Part shown: piece by piece, positions 18,582-28,370 of the stretch
Position numbering within the stretch: position 1 is the first letter of the stretch
Layout of the letters: every line of letters begins with the position of its first letter
Assembly: GCF_002811475.1 (NCBI RefSeq)
Contig: NZ_NPDL01000012.1
Coordinates: 1 to 64,000 of the forward strand
Origin: Leptospira hartskeerlii
GTDB lineage: Bacteria; Spirochaetota; Leptospiria; Leptospirales; Leptospiraceae
Length of the DNA: 64,000 nt
Direction: 5' to 3'
The notes under the pieces: generated by a model
What the model was told of the DNA's origin: nothing
What the model saw: the letters and a program-made list of their open reading frames with translations, nothing else
Databases searched by the model: none
Program-made: the position numbers and the translations under genes

Positions 18582-19490
18582 TCATTCTCCCAGAATATAG
18601 CCTAGATCTGAATATTTTTCCTGGAACAGCCGATCTGCCGCCTTGCGAACGTTTCGAAAGAAGGAAGGATCCGCTTCGGTACCTAGGATTTCAACCCCCA
18701 GATAATCCGCAAATAAAAGGGAAAGGTCTTGTTTGAATTTTCCTGGTGAAAAAGAGGCAGGTAGGGAGGTCACAAATTCTTCATGAGCTCTGCCTTTTCT
18801 GTATTCGGGTTCTTCCGGAGGATGGGGTAGGAGGTCCGACACTAGTGGAATTAGTCTAGGATCCAAGATTAGGGTCCCATGTTGCACAATACAGTTCTTC
18901 TTTCTGAACTGAGCGTTACCGGATATTTTTTTCCATACATCCGGAGAAAGTTCCAGGGCAAGATCGGACTTCCCCTTACATTTCGTTTTGAGTCCTTGTT
19001 TGTTTAAGGCAGAAGATATCAGGCCTAAAAATATATTATAAGAATTAGAGACGGGATATAGTTCAGGTTTTGCTTCTAAAGAAACAAAAAGACTAAAGTT
19101 CAGGTTCCAGCCAGGTTCGTGAACAACTGTCCCGCCTCCGCTTGCTCTTCTAGCTAAATATACAGGATCTGTTGGAGAAGGTTTTTTAGGAGCTTGTCTT
19201 TTTTGGAATGTCGCCAGGAAACTTTCTATATTTTCTTTTCCTGCACTTAGTTCCGGTTTCTCGGAGAGACCCATTATGATGGACCTGGGTCCCTCCCAAA
19301 ATCGGACCCCTCCGGAATATCCTCCGACTATTAATTGGACTGCGAGAGCCTCTTCCAAAGCTAAATTATAATAAGGTGTCCTGATGGATTTTTGGTCTAG
19401 TATAAAAGTCCGCACTTCGAGACCAGAGTCTATCGGACTATAGTTTTCGTCCATGGGTTTTACTACGGACTGTAGTCTTAATTGATCCAT
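18582..19490 (-). CDS. Lipoate-protein ligase / lipoyl transferase-like protein
   Basis: A 302-aa member of the BPL/LplA/LipB fold. The landmark [22 protein letters not shown] (about 111-132) is the lipoate-binding loop, and KGKSDLALE with [18 protein letters not shown] covers the catalytic Lys (K in GKSD) and following strand. The product should attach lipoate or octanoate to E2 or H-protein domains, which fits a genome with the lipoyl-dependent 2-oxoglutarate dehydrogenase at 25687. Whether it is LplA-, LipM- or LipL-like cannot be settled here. It is upstream of glyA in the same direction; with the glycine cleavage system also needing lipoate, the pairing is sensible. Confidence 0.82.
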   Translation of the reverse strand: MDQLRLQSVVKPMDENYSPIDSGLEVRTFILDQKSIRTPYYNLALEEALAVQLIVGGYSGGVRFWEGPRSIIMGLSEKPELSAGKENIESFLATFQKRQAPKKPSPTDPVYLARRASGGGTVVHEPGWNLNFSLFVSLEAKPELYPVSNSYNIFLGLISSALNKQGLKTKCKGKSDLALELSPDVWKKISGNAQFRKKNCIVQHGTLILDPRLIPLVSDLLPHPPEEPEYRKGRAHEEFVTSLPASFSPGKFKQDLSLLFADYLGVEILGTEADPSFFRNVRKAADRLFQEKYSDLGYILGE

Positions 19491-19712
19491 TTGATCGTTA
19501 GTCCTAACCTTACACTCTCTTCTCTCACTCAGGGAATGATTTTAAACACTTTGTTTTAATAAAAATGAACCGCGTTCCATATATATTATAAAAATATAAT
19601 ATTAAAGTGTGCTTTAAGTTTAGTTGAACTTCGGTCAGCGTTATTCTATTTTTAGTAAAATTGGAACATTATTCTTTCTTCTCTTGTCCTAATTTATAGA
19701 GCATTATGAAAA

Positions 19713-20399
19713 ATGAATATAATTTATTTCTTAGAGAAGTTGAGACTTCTTTCTCGCCCTTTGAAAACCAAGGGAGTTTTTAATCGGTTTTCAGTTTTTG
19801 TTTTGGCCATGTCCCTTTTGTTGGGGGCATGCGTTCTGGATCAGGATACTCAGTCCAAAAAATCCAAAATATACAAACCTAGTTTTGCACTTTTTGGGGA
19901 TAGTATCTCCGCTTTCTGGCCTGTAGAAGAGCAGTTTCCTGAATTCGAGACTTATAAGAAGGCATTTCCGGGCAGAAGGACCTACGAGATCCAAGAGGCC
20001 GCTAAAAATGAAACAGGAAGATATAGATCCTGTATGTTGAACGGCGGTGTAAATGATTTCCTCAATCAGCCAGAACCTAGTTGGGAAGAGGTCGATGCCA
20101 CTGTGCAACGTCAACTTAAGACCTTGGAAATACTGAACGACCATTGTGATTACATCATCGTTCTGAATGTGTGGACCGTGCAAGTTCCTTGGCCTGTGAA
20201 AGCAGCGTCCATGATCAATTTGGAAATGAAAGAAAAGGTCACCTTCTTACCTAGGATCGATCCTGAAGATATGATCCATAGCGAGATGTTACTAGACGGC
20301 GGTCACTTGACTGATGAAGGTTATGGCATCCTTTCCCAAAGAGTAAGAGAATATCTTAAGGCTACTTTGCCTGAGTTTTGGTTGGAGTTCCTATTATGA
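19713..20399 (+). CDS. SGNH/GDSL-family lipoprotein hydrolase
   Basis: A 228-aa predicted lipoprotein (lipobox LLGAC, Cys near 40, after an unusually long n-region, so the true start may be later). The body matches the SGNH hydrolase blocks: FALFGDSIS (block I, nucleophile Ser), LNGGVNDFL (block III) and the C-terminal DGGHLTDEGY, giving the Asp and His of the triad. Likely an esterase or acyl hydrolase acting in the envelope; the substrate is unknown. Its stop overlaps the next start (ATGA), so the two genes form an operon. Confidence 0.8.
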   Translation: MNIIYFLEKLRLLSRPLKTKGVFNRFSVFVLAMSLLLGACVLDQDTQSKKSKIYKPSFALFGDSISAFWPVEEQFPEFETYKKAFPGRRTYEIQEAAKNETGRYRSCMLNGGVNDFLNQPEPSWEEVDATVQRQLKTLEILNDHCDYIIVLNVWTVQVPWPVKAASMINLEMKEKVTFLPRIDPEDMIHSEMLLDGGHLTDEGYGILSQRVREYLKATLPEFWLEFLL

Positions 20400-21190
20400 A
20401 ATATAGGTTCTTACTCCTTCTGTTATTCTTTAGTCCACTTGCGGAAATTTTCGGGTCGGATAAAACAGTGATCCCATATCCTGTATGGGGACAATCAATC
20501 GGAGTATATAATATTTTCGTAATTAGCGAGGATGCAAAAGAATATAGAAATTCTAAAGATTATGATCGGAATCGTAACATTTCTTTGGATGGAGAATTGA
20601 AATTAGGAGATCATTTTGCGGTTTCTGCAGGTTACGGATATGTAGATCAATATGCTACTCAGGCTACGCCTTGGAGTGGTTGGGATAGATGGAAAGCGGG
20701 TCTGAAAACATTTTTTACCTTCGGGGTATTTTCGATAGGAGGAGGTGTTAACGTTTACGGACCTTCTGCATCCGAACCTTGGATCGGAGAAAGAAATCCT
20801 GATCTACTGTTGGTTCGCCCTCATTTGGGTTTTGTATTAGATTTTGGTAGAACTAAATTCCAAGCATTCGGCTTATACGAAAGAGAAACAGATTCTAAGT
20901 TCAGAGATCCTATCCAAGACAAATATTATCGTTATATGGAAGCGGGAGCCACTCTTTCTTACGAAACGAATTCGAATTGGATACTTCTTCTGGAGACCAC
21001 TTATCGTATGGCAGTGGAAGATACAATATCCACTCCTCGTTCTGATTCATTTAATCTGCATCCTGGAGTTCAGTATAAGATAGGAGATGGAGGAAGAGTT
21101 TTCTTTAGCGGTCTATATGGGATGAGAAAAGATAATACCTATGACCAAGGATTTAAGATGGGTTATCAGCAGATGTTTTCTTTTGAGTAA
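20396..21190 (+). CDS. Exported beta-barrel-like outer-membrane protein
   Basis: A 264-aa protein with signal peptide (MKYRFLLLLLFFSPLAEIFG) and a body of alternating short strands with aromatic ends (FAVSAGYGYVD, FGVFSIGGGVNVYG, KFQAFGLYERE, FFSGLYGMRK) that ends in aromatic Phe-Glu. This pattern fits a small outer-membrane barrel. I start at the ATG at 20396, which overlaps the SGNH stop, rather than the in-frame GTG 18 bases earlier. Family not recognised. Its pairing with an SGNH lipoprotein suggests a shared envelope task. Confidence 0.7.
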   Translation: MKYRFLLLLLFFSPLAEIFGSDKTVIPYPVWGQSIGVYNIFVISEDAKEYRNSKDYDRNRNISLDGELKLGDHFAVSAGYGYVDQYATQATPWSGWDRWKAGLKTFFTFGVFSIGGGVNVYGPSASEPWIGERNPDLLLVRPHLGFVLDFGRTKFQAFGLYERETDSKFRDPIQDKYYRYMEAGATLSYETNSNWILLLETTYRMAVEDTISTPRSDSFNLHPGVQYKIGDGGRVFFSGLYGMRKDNTYDQGFKMGYQQMFSFE

Positions 21191-21202
21191 ACGCGGCCAA
21201 TC

Positions 21203-22042
21203 TTAATCTTCCGCCTTATAATACTTACTAGAAGCTTCTTTCAGAAATTTTTTCTCCTTTTTATTCAGAGAATTCATTCCTTCTTTGGAAATTTTTTCTA
21301 AGAGACGATCTACTTCTTCCTTTGCTTCTTCTCTGGTTTTCATCTCTTCCTGCCAGCGGACCATTTTTCTTTTTTGTCTCCATCTGGAAAAAGAGAAGCT
21401 GGGGAATTTGATCCCAAATCTATATTTTACTTTCGTGTAATATAAAAAGTAAAGTCCGCCTGCAGCGAAGCCGCCCAGTCCGTTGGCGATCGGAGTTCCT
21501 GCTTGTAGTCCTAAAATTATCAAAACCGCTAGGATGATGATGGCCAAATACTTTGCTTTGATCGGAAATATTCCCCAAAACAAAAGTTCTCTATTCGGCC
21601 AGATCAATGCATAAGCTGTGATTAGCCCGTATAGGACTGCAGAAATACCGAGCACCGTCCCTTGCTGGAATCCCAAAAGAGAAGCGAGCACGGTAGCGAC
21701 CCCGCCTCCGAAGATACAGAACATAAAATAACGTAAAAAATTCCTGGTTCCCCAATGAGACTCTAACGCGGACCCGAACATCCAAAATGCGAACATTTCG
21801 AATAAGAATCCGATCAACATATTAGGGGAATGAAAGAAGCTGTAAGTGAGTAACTGCCAGCCGAAAAACTTTTCTAGGACTAGGCCGGGAGTCAGGCCGA
21901 ATAACCCGAGGATGGCCAAAAGAACGGAAGGCGCTGTCAGGCTTAGAATAAACTCTATCCCGAAAATCGCTATATTTAAGATCAAAAGTTTCCGAACGAG
22001 TGGAGAGGTTGAGACACCGAATCCGCTAGAGAAAGACGCCAT
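21203..22042 (-). CDS. Rhomboid-family membrane protein, catalytic His apparently missing
   Basis: A 279-aa protein with the rhomboid six-helix layout. Helix 4 has GISAVLYG with Ser134 in the nucleophile position. Helix 2 reads FFHSPNMLIGFLFEMFAFWMFG, with Glu where proteases carry Asn. Helix 6 reads ANGLGGFAAGG, where GlpG-type proteases have ANGAHIAG, so the catalytic His is absent by alignment. A 70-residue charged C-terminal tail, rich in Lys and Glu, follows the last helix. It may therefore be an inactive rhomboid that binds membrane proteins. The convergent gene upstream in the window ends 12 bp away. Confidence 0.82.
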   Translation of the reverse strand: MASFSSGFGVSTSPLVRKLLILNIAIFGIEFILSLTAPSVLLAILGLFGLTPGLVLEKFFGWQLLTYSFFHSPNMLIGFLFEMFAFWMFGSALESHWGTRNFLRYFMFCIFGGGVATVLASLLGFQQGTVLGISAVLYGLITAYALIWPNRELLFWGIFPIKAKYLAIIILAVLIILGLQAGTPIANGLGGFAAGGLYFLYYTKVKYRFGIKFPSFSFSRWRQKRKMVRWQEEMKTREEAKEEVDRLLEKISKEGMNSLNKKEKKFLKEASSKYYKAED

Positions 22043-22139
22043 TGCCTTCCTAGTTTTCTTTTTTCCTTTCGAACGACAACCTAAATCCGGATTTTGTTTC
22101 CTTTGACAGTTTGGGCCAAATATAGTAATTGTTCCTAAG

Positions 22140-23093
22140 ATGGAAATCTTCTTGTACGGAGTCCGGGGATCTATTCCTGCCCCCTTATCGAATCAGGAAT
22201 ACAGGGAGAAAGTAATTTCCATATTGAGGCTTGTCGCCAAGTCGGAGGGAAAAGCTTTCTCTTCTCCCGAAGAATGGTTCGATCAGTTGCCAGAACCTCT
22301 GAATTATGTGGTCGGTGGAAATACTACCTGTGTTCGGATCATTGGTTCTTCCGGGGTTGAGCTGGTTGTGGATCTTGGAACTGGAGCGAGAGTCCTGGGA
22401 GAAGACTTAGTCCGAGAAAAATTCGGCCAAGGAAAGGGAGAAGCTTCCGTATTTTTCACTCATACCCATTGGGATCATATCCATGGGATCCCGTTTTTCA
22501 AACCGATGTATATTCCCGGAAATAAGTTTACCTTCTATTCCCCTTTAGAGGATCTTCCGGAAAGATTAAAATACCAACAAGAGCCCAGATTTTTCCCAAT
22601 CCATTTCGATCATTTCGGTTCAGAAAGAAATTTCCGGAGGCTCCAAAAGGGAGAAGTCCTGGAAATTGGCGGTGTCAAAGTGGAATGGCTTCCTCTCAAA
22701 CATCCGGGAGGCTCCATCGCCTACAAATTCACCGAAAATGGGAAAAGTTTTATTTTTGCCACCGATGCCGAGTATAATGGTGAGGATTTTCCTTTGATCC
22801 AGGAGCAAAAACCATTCTTCAAAGGGGCAGATCTTTTGGTTTTGGACGCTCAATACACTTTGGACGAATCCTTCCAAAAATTCGATTGGGGTCATACTTC
22901 TTACACTATGGCAGTCAATTGTGCTTCTTCTTGGGAGGTCAAAAAACTGGCTTTGACCCACCATGAACCCGCCTATTCGGACGAAATTTTAGCAATCATC
23001 TTGGATGACGCCAGAACCCATGCTGAAAATCTTGGAGCTAAGGACCTATCCATTGTACTGGCTAGAGAAGGAATGAAATTCAAACTCGTATGA
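22140..23093 (+). CDS. MBL-fold metallo-hydrolase (cyclic phosphodiesterase-like)
   Basis: A 317-aa metallo-beta-lactamase-fold enzyme. It opens with VRGSIPAP and GGNTTCVRI, typical of the class that includes class II/III-like phosphodiesterases, and carries the metal motif [15 protein letters not shown]. Further ligands are LPLKHPGGS (His), FATDAEYN (Asp) and LALTHHEP (His). Likely a phosphodiesterase or similar hydrolase with two metal ions in the cytoplasm; the substrate is undefined. Its stop overlaps the PBP1A start by 4 bp (ATGA). Confidence 0.85.
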   Translation: MEIFLYGVRGSIPAPLSNQEYREKVISILRLVAKSEGKAFSSPEEWFDQLPEPLNYVVGGNTTCVRIIGSSGVELVVDLGTGARVLGEDLVREKFGQGKGEASVFFTHTHWDHIHGIPFFKPMYIPGNKFTFYSPLEDLPERLKYQQEPRFFPIHFDHFGSERNFRRLQKGEVLEIGGVKVEWLPLKHPGGSIAYKFTENGKSFIFATDAEYNGEDFPLIQEQKPFFKGADLLVLDAQYTLDESFQKFDWGHTSYTMAVNCASSWEVKKLALTHHEPAYSDEILAIILDDARTHAENLGAKDLSIVLAREGMKFKLV

Positions 23094-25546
23094 ATCTATT
23101 TAGCGAAGGAATTCACAGAGCTACAAAAACACTTTTGGTCTTAGCCTTATTGGGCGGTCTATTTTTCGGATATATTATCGCAGAAGTGGATGAGGGGGGA
23201 GAGCTTGCAATTCTTGCTTCTTACCAACCTACCACTCCAACTCGTTTGTATGATATCAACGGTGTGGTGTATGCTGAATTGTATCGCCATAAGCAGCAAC
23301 TTCTAAAATACCAAGATATTCCTCCTCATGTTGTCCAAGCTTTCCTTTCGGTGGAAGATAATAACTTTTTCAATCACTTCGGGATAGATTTCTCCGCAAT
23401 CCTTCGCGCGGCGGCAGTCAATGTGATCTCAGGTAGGATCAAACAGGGTGGGTCCACTTTAACTCAGCAGCTTGCTAAAACAGTTTTGAATAACAGGAAA
23501 AAATCCTTTATTCGTAAATTCGTAGAAGCTCTGTTTACTCTTCAGATAGAACAAGAATATTCTAAAGAAGAAATATTAGAAATTTATTTTAACTTAATAT
23601 ACTTAGGTCACGGAACGACCGGTCTTGCTTCTGCAGCGGATGTGTATTTCCATAAGGACGTTTCGGATCTGGATGTGGCAGAAGCCGCACTTCTTGCAAG
23701 ACTTCCTAAGGCGCCTGTGGATTATTCTCCTTATAAAAATCCTGCGGCTTCTAAAAGAGCACATTTGGAAGTTTTGAAACTCATGGCTTCCCAAGGATTT
23801 GTTCCAAGCGATAAGGTTCAGACAATCCATGACGAATTCTGGGAAAAATACTGGCCCATCGTAATCACTCAATCTCCTTCTCAATCTACCTGGGGAACCA
23901 AACTAAACAGAGCTCCCCATTTTACTGAATTTGTAAGACAGAGATTATTAAAAGAATTGGGAGAAGATCGGATCTATAGCGGTGGTCTCAAAATTTACAC
24001 CACACTGGATATCCGCAAGCAGGAGATCGCCCAAGACGAACTTCGCAAGGCTCTCAAAAAACACGATGATCTTGTTTCAGGCGTTACCGTAAATTATGCT
24101 GGCGGTGCAGATCGAGGTCTCGTAGGACTTTATAATTTTATAGGTTCCTTATTTCCTGTGGCTCCTCCTTTTGTGAGCCGCTTAGACGATAAGGCGAATT
24201 TCAGAGTAGCGCTCGAAAAAGAACTGATCGATTCGGCAGATGTTCTCAGTTTACTTCTTCCTGCTGATAATGAGTCCGCTGCATTCACTGAATTCCAAAA
24301 AAGATCCGCAGTATTCGGCAAAAACCTTCACGTAGAAGGTGCTGCTATCACAATAGATCATACCAACGGCTATATAGAAACTATGGTTGGAGGATATGAG
24401 TTCACTCCTAAAAACCAATTCAATCGCGCGGTCCAGGCGAGAAGGCAGACAGGTTCTTCTTTCAAACCTTTTGTGTATGGAGCTGCGATTGCTGAGCGTA
24501 TCGTAGGTTCCGGAACCGGGATCATGGACGCACCTTTGACCACGCTTACGGAAGAAGGAGAAGGTTGGTCTCCTCAGGATTTTGACGGAGATTTCCAAGG
24601 AATGGTTCCTCTTTCCAGAGCGCTTTCCATGTCTTTGAATATTGTTTCTGTGCAGGTGTTCCTTCGCACAGGCGCGGATGCTGTTATAGATTTTGCTTCT
24701 CGCTTAACAAAGGCTGATAAGAGTAGATTTATGCCGAGTCCTGCTCTTGCCTTGGGAATTGCGGAGTTGAGCCCTTATGAAATGGCGGTGGGATATTCTA
24801 TCATCGCAAATAAGGGAAGAAATGTGATCCCACTTTCCGTTCGATATGTGATCGATCAGTCAGGAAACGTAATTTATAATGAAGAGTTAAAAGTCAGAGA
24901 AGAATTGGATAAGGAAGCGGAGGACGGTTCCATTCAGATCATCAGCGAAGGAACAGCCTATATTCTTCGCAAAATGCTGACCATGGTTGCCATGGGAGGA
25001 ACTGCAGCGAATGGTCTTCATTCTCCTGACCAGGGAAATTACAAAGGGATCGCTGCCGGAAAAACCGGATCCACTTCTTCTTTTACAAATGCTTGGTACT
25101 GCGGATTCGATCCTAAATTGACCACTGTCATTTGGCTTGGATTTGATAAGAGTTCAATCTCACTTGGAAGGGGCCAGGCTGCAGGAGTTCTTGCAGTTCC
25201 TATTTGGGGAAAAATGTATCGTCGTTTCTATAACGGTGAAAATTATCCGACTTTCGAGAATGAGCACGGCCTGGATCCACAACCGGAAGAAGTGCAAAGT
25301 GGGGGAACCTGTGCGTATAATGGATTGTCTCCTAAACCTGGAGTATGTCCTGTTACCCAGAACTTGACCTTAAAGCCGATTACTGTAGCAGGCGTGACAA
25401 AATCTGTCCAGGCAAACCGTCAATGCGACGGAGATCGGGACCATCATAAGTCAATAGATTTCAGAGAATTCCTGCAATTGGAATACCAGATCAGCGATGA
25501 AGAGATCGGAAAAACGGAACGTAAGTTTAAACCGCAAGCGGACTAA
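23090..25546 (+). CDS. Penicillin-binding protein 1A, bifunctional
   Basis: An 818-aa class A PBP anchored by one N-terminal helix (about 15-32). The glycosyltransferase-51 domain shows [14 protein letters not shown] (catalytic Glu) and [12 protein letters not shown]. The transpeptidase domain has [11 protein letters not shown] (SxxK), SLSMSLN (SxN) and [12 protein letters not shown] (KTG). It polymerises and crosslinks peptidoglycan in the periplasm. It is co-transcribed with, and overlaps, the MBL hydrolase. The C-terminus after the KTG box is about 150 residues and includes two Cys pairs. Confidence 0.93.
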   Translation: MNLFSEGIHRATKTLLVLALLGGLFFGYIIAEVDEGGELAILASYQPTTPTRLYDINGVVYAELYRHKQQLLKYQDIPPHVVQAFLSVEDNNFFNHFGIDFSAILRAAAVNVISGRIKQGGSTLTQQLAKTVLNNRKKSFIRKFVEALFTLQIEQEYSKEEILEIYFNLIYLGHGTTGLASAADVYFHKDVSDLDVAEAALLARLPKAPVDYSPYKNPAASKRAHLEVLKLMASQGFVPSDKVQTIHDEFWEKYWPIVITQSPSQSTWGTKLNRAPHFTEFVRQRLLKELGEDRIYSGGLKIYTTLDIRKQEIAQDELRKALKKHDDLVSGVTVNYAGGADRGLVGLYNFIGSLFPVAPPFVSRLDDKANFRVALEKELIDSADVLSLLLPADNESAAFTEFQKRSAVFGKNLHVEGAAITIDHTNGYIETMVGGYEFTPKNQFNRAVQARRQTGSSFKPFVYGAAIAERIVGSGTGIMDAPLTTLTEEGEGWSPQDFDGDFQGMVPLSRALSMSLNIVSVQVFLRTGADAVIDFASRLTKADKSRFMPSPALALGIAELSPYEMAVGYSIIANKGRNVIPLSVRYVIDQSGNVIYNEELKVREELDKEAEDGSIQIISEGTAYILRKMLTMVAMGGTAANGLHSPDQGNYKGIAAGKTGSTSSFTNAWYCGFDPKLTTVIWLGFDKSSISLGRGQAAGVLAVPIWGKMYRRFYNGENYPTFENEHGLDPQPEEVQSGGTCAYNGLSPKPGVCPVTQNLTLKPITVAGVTKSVQANRQCDGDRDHHKSIDFREFLQLEYQISDEEIGKTERKFKPQAD

Positions 25547-25686
25547 AAAATCGAGTGTGATTTCGGGAAAATTCATTCAAAACACCGATTTGACAAGAAC
25601 GACTTTACAGAATTTTTCCGCTTTCCGAAAGTGAAATGGAGGCGGTCCCGGAACGGGACGTATACACCGACCTCCGTAGGATCAAG

Positions 25687-26937
25687 ATGTCGATAGAGAT
25701 CAAGGTTCCCGAAATGGGTGAATCCATTACGGAAGCAACAATAGCAAACTGGGTAAAAAAAGAAGGCGAACGAGTAGAACAGGACGAGGTCCTGGTGGAA
25801 TTGGAAACCGACAAGGTGACCATGGAGGTACCGGCCCCCTCGGCAGGAGTTCTCCAAAAAATTAACAAGAAGCCGGGGGAGACGGTCAAGATCAAAGAAG
25901 TGATCGGAATCATTGACCCTTCTGCCTCCGCAAAAAGCACTCCTACTCCAAGCACTCCTTCAACAACAAATACAGCACAAACTAACACGACTAACGCAGC
26001 GCAGAACGATACACTTCCTCCTGCTGTTCGCAAACTGATAGATGATAATGGATTAAATCCTGCTTCTATCTCTGGTTCCGGTAAGAACGGACAGATTACA
26101 AAAGAAGACGTGTTAAACGCAATTGCAAATAAACAGTCCACTCCTGCTGTTGCGGTTTCCGCAGCACCTGCGGTAGCAAAGTCTGCTCCTTCTCCTGAAA
26201 TTCCTAAAGCGGTTCCTGCTGCTTCTCGTAGCAACCTGCCGAGAGAGAACGTTGTTCCAATGACTAAGCTTCGCCAAACGATTGCAAATCGTTTAGTTGC
26301 AGCTCAACATAACGCAGCTCTTCTTACTACTTTTAACGAAGTGGATATGAGCGCTGTGATGGATCTTCGTACCAAATACAAGGACAAGTTCAAAGACGCA
26401 CATAATATCAATTTAGGATTTATGAGTTTCTTTACTAAGGCAGTGATCGGAGCTTTAAAATTTGTTCCTGCAATCAACGCAGAAATTCGCGGTACGGATC
26501 TAGTTTATAAAAACTATTTCGATATCGGTGTGGCTGTTGGAGGTCCAAAAGGTCTAGTGGTTCCGATTGTTCGTGACGCAGATCTTTTAAGTTTCGCTCA
26601 AGTAGAATCCGAAATTGCTCGCCTCGCCAATAAGGTGAAGGATGGAAAAATCGATCTTTCCGATATGGAAGGTGGAACATTCACCATCTCCAACGGAGGG
26701 ATCTACGGTTCCATGATGTCCACTCCTATTCTAAATCCTCCTCAAAGCGGAATTTTAGGACTTCATAATATTGTAAAACGTGCAGTAGTAGTTAACGATC
26801 AAATCGTGATCCGACCTATGATGTATGTCGCTCTTTCTTATGACCATAGAGTTGTAGATGGAAAAGAGGCGGTAACTTTCCTCGTAAAAGTAAAAGAAGC
26901 GATCGAAGATCCGACCCGCCTTCTTTTAGAAGTCTAA
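25687..26937 (+). CDS. sucB: 2-oxoglutarate dehydrogenase E2, dihydrolipoyl succinyltransferase
   Basis: A 416-aa E2 component of 2-oxoglutarate dehydrogenase. An N-terminal lipoyl domain (about 1-75) has the lipoylated Lys in [15 protein letters not shown] Ser/Thr/Ala/Pro-rich linker, a peripheral subunit-binding domain ([12 protein letters not shown]...[14 protein letters not shown]) and the catalytic domain follow, with the signature [14 protein letters not shown] near the end. The start is the ATG at 25687, where the conserved [13 protein letters not shown] begins; an in-frame extension 51 bases upstream lacks similarity. It is followed at 15 bp by lpd and then sucA, an E2-E3-E1 order. 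Confidence 0.93.
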   Translation: MSIEIKVPEMGESITEATIANWVKKEGERVEQDEVLVELETDKVTMEVPAPSAGVLQKINKKPGETVKIKEVIGIIDPSASAKSTPTPSTPSTTNTAQTNTTNAAQNDTLPPAVRKLIDDNGLNPASISGSGKNGQITKEDVLNAIANKQSTPAVAVSAAPAVAKSAPSPEIPKAVPAASRSNLPRENVVPMTKLRQTIANRLVAAQHNAALLTTFNEVDMSAVMDLRTKYKDKFKDAHNINLGFMSFFTKAVIGALKFVPAINAEIRGTDLVYKNYFDIGVAVGGPKGLVVPIVRDADLLSFAQVESEIARLANKVKDGKIDLSDMEGGTFTISNGGIYGSMMSTPILNPPQSGILGLHNIVKRAVVVNDQIVIRPMMYVALSYDHRVVDGKEAVTFLVKVKEAIEDPTRLLLEV

Positions 26938-26952
26938 GGAATAGAAGGAATC

Positions 26953-28356
26953 ATGGCGGAACAATACGACGTATTAGTGATCGGATCGGGACCCGGAGGT
27001 TATGTGGGCGCGATCCGAGCGGCCCAACTCGGGTTCAAAACAGGGATCATCGAAAAAAGAAAAACTTTGGGAGGGACCTGTTTGAACGTGGGTTGTATCC
27101 CTTCCAAGGCACTTTTGGATTCTTCTGAAGAATATCACAAAGTTTTACATAAAACGGATGTCCATGGGATCGGAGTCGGAAAAGTCACTCTCGACCTAAA
27201 CAAACTCATGGAGCGCAAGAATACAATCGTCAAAGAAGTCACAGATGGTGTAGACTACTTGATGAAAAAGAACAAGATCACTCGTTACGAGGGTTTTGGG
27301 AAATTGCTCGGAGGAGGCCAGGTAGAAGTTGCCTTAGCTGACGGCAAAAAAGAAGTCTTAAGTGCAAAGCATATCGTTTTGGCAACAGGTTCTGTTCCAA
27401 TCGATATTCCTGGCCTACCTGTGGACGGAAAGTCCATCATTACTTCCGATCATGCAATCGATCTAAGATCGATTCCTAAAAAATTGGTAGTGATCGGTGC
27501 GGGAGTCATCGGCTTGGAACTTGGTTCCGTTTGGGGAAGACTCGGGGCAGAAGTCACAGTGGTGGAACTCCTACCAGGACTTCTTCCTACAGTAGACAGA
27601 TCTTTCGGTAGCTTGCTCCAAAGAAGTTTAGAGTCCCAAGGTTTTAATTTCTTATTCGAACATAAAGTATTAGGAGCGACTGCTTCTAAATCCGGTGCTA
27701 AAGTAAAGATTGCGGCACCTGACGGAAAAGAATCCGAATTGGATGCGGACGTTGTGCTTGTAGCAGTTGGCCGTAGACCATTTATCGAAGGGATCGGATT
27801 AGAAGCTGCCGGGGTCCAATTAACAGAGAGAAAAAGGATCAAAGTAGATTCTCATTTTCAAACGAGCGCTGCAGGTATCTACGCGATTGGTGACGTGATC
27901 GACGGACCTATGCTTGCTCATAAGGCGGAAGAAGAAGGTGTTGCACTTGCGGAATTACTCGCGGGTCAATCCGGACACGTTAATTACGCTGCAGTTCCAA
28001 GCATCATCTATACCTGGCCTGAAATGGCTTGGGTAGGAAAAGGTGAAGAAGAACTAAAAGCTGCCGGTGTAGAATACAAAGTCGGTAAGTCATTATTCAA
28101 GCCAAACGCGAGAGCTAAGGCTATGAACGAAGCGGAAGGCCAAGTCAAAATTTTAGCAGATAAAAAAACGGATAAGGTATTGGGAGCGTTTGTGTTCGGA
28201 CCTAGAGCTTCGGATATGATCGCTGAGCTTGCGGTTGCGGTAGAGTTCGGTGCTTCTTCGGAAGATATAGCACGCTCTTTCCACGCGCATCCTACATTGT
28301 CCGAAGTCGTAAAAGAGGCCGCCATGGCCGTAGACAAGTGGGCAATTCACGCTTAG
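26953..28356 (+). CDS. lpdA: Dihydrolipoyl dehydrogenase (E3)
   Basis: A 467-aa FAD disulfide oxidoreductase that reoxidises dihydrolipoamide on E2. FAD motif [20 protein letters not shown] at the N-terminus, redox disulfide [13 protein letters not shown] (Cys pair about 41 and 46), NAD motif [20 protein letters not shown], and the C-terminal catalytic HAHPTLSE. Full length. It sits between sucB and sucA in one operon, so it is probably the dedicated E3 of this complex. Confidence 0.95.
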   Translation: MAEQYDVLVIGSGPGGYVGAIRAAQLGFKTGIIEKRKTLGGTCLNVGCIPSKALLDSSEEYHKVLHKTDVHGIGVGKVTLDLNKLMERKNTIVKEVTDGVDYLMKKNKITRYEGFGKLLGGGQVEVALADGKKEVLSAKHIVLATGSVPIDIPGLPVDGKSIITSDHAIDLRSIPKKLVVIGAGVIGLELGSVWGRLGAEVTVVELLPGLLPTVDRSFGSLLQRSLESQGFNFLFEHKVLGATASKSGAKVKIAAPDGKESELDADVVLVAVGRRPFIEGIGLEAAGVQLTERKRIKVDSHFQTSAAGIYAIGDVIDGPMLAHKAEEEGVALAELLAGQSGHVNYAAVPSIIYTWPEMAWVGKGEEELKAAGVEYKVGKSLFKPNARAKAMNEAEGQVKILADKKTDKVLGAFVFGPRASDMIAELAVAVEFGASSEDIARSFHAHPTLSEVVKEAAMAVDKWAIHA

Positions 28357-28370
28357 GGGAGAATCCGATC

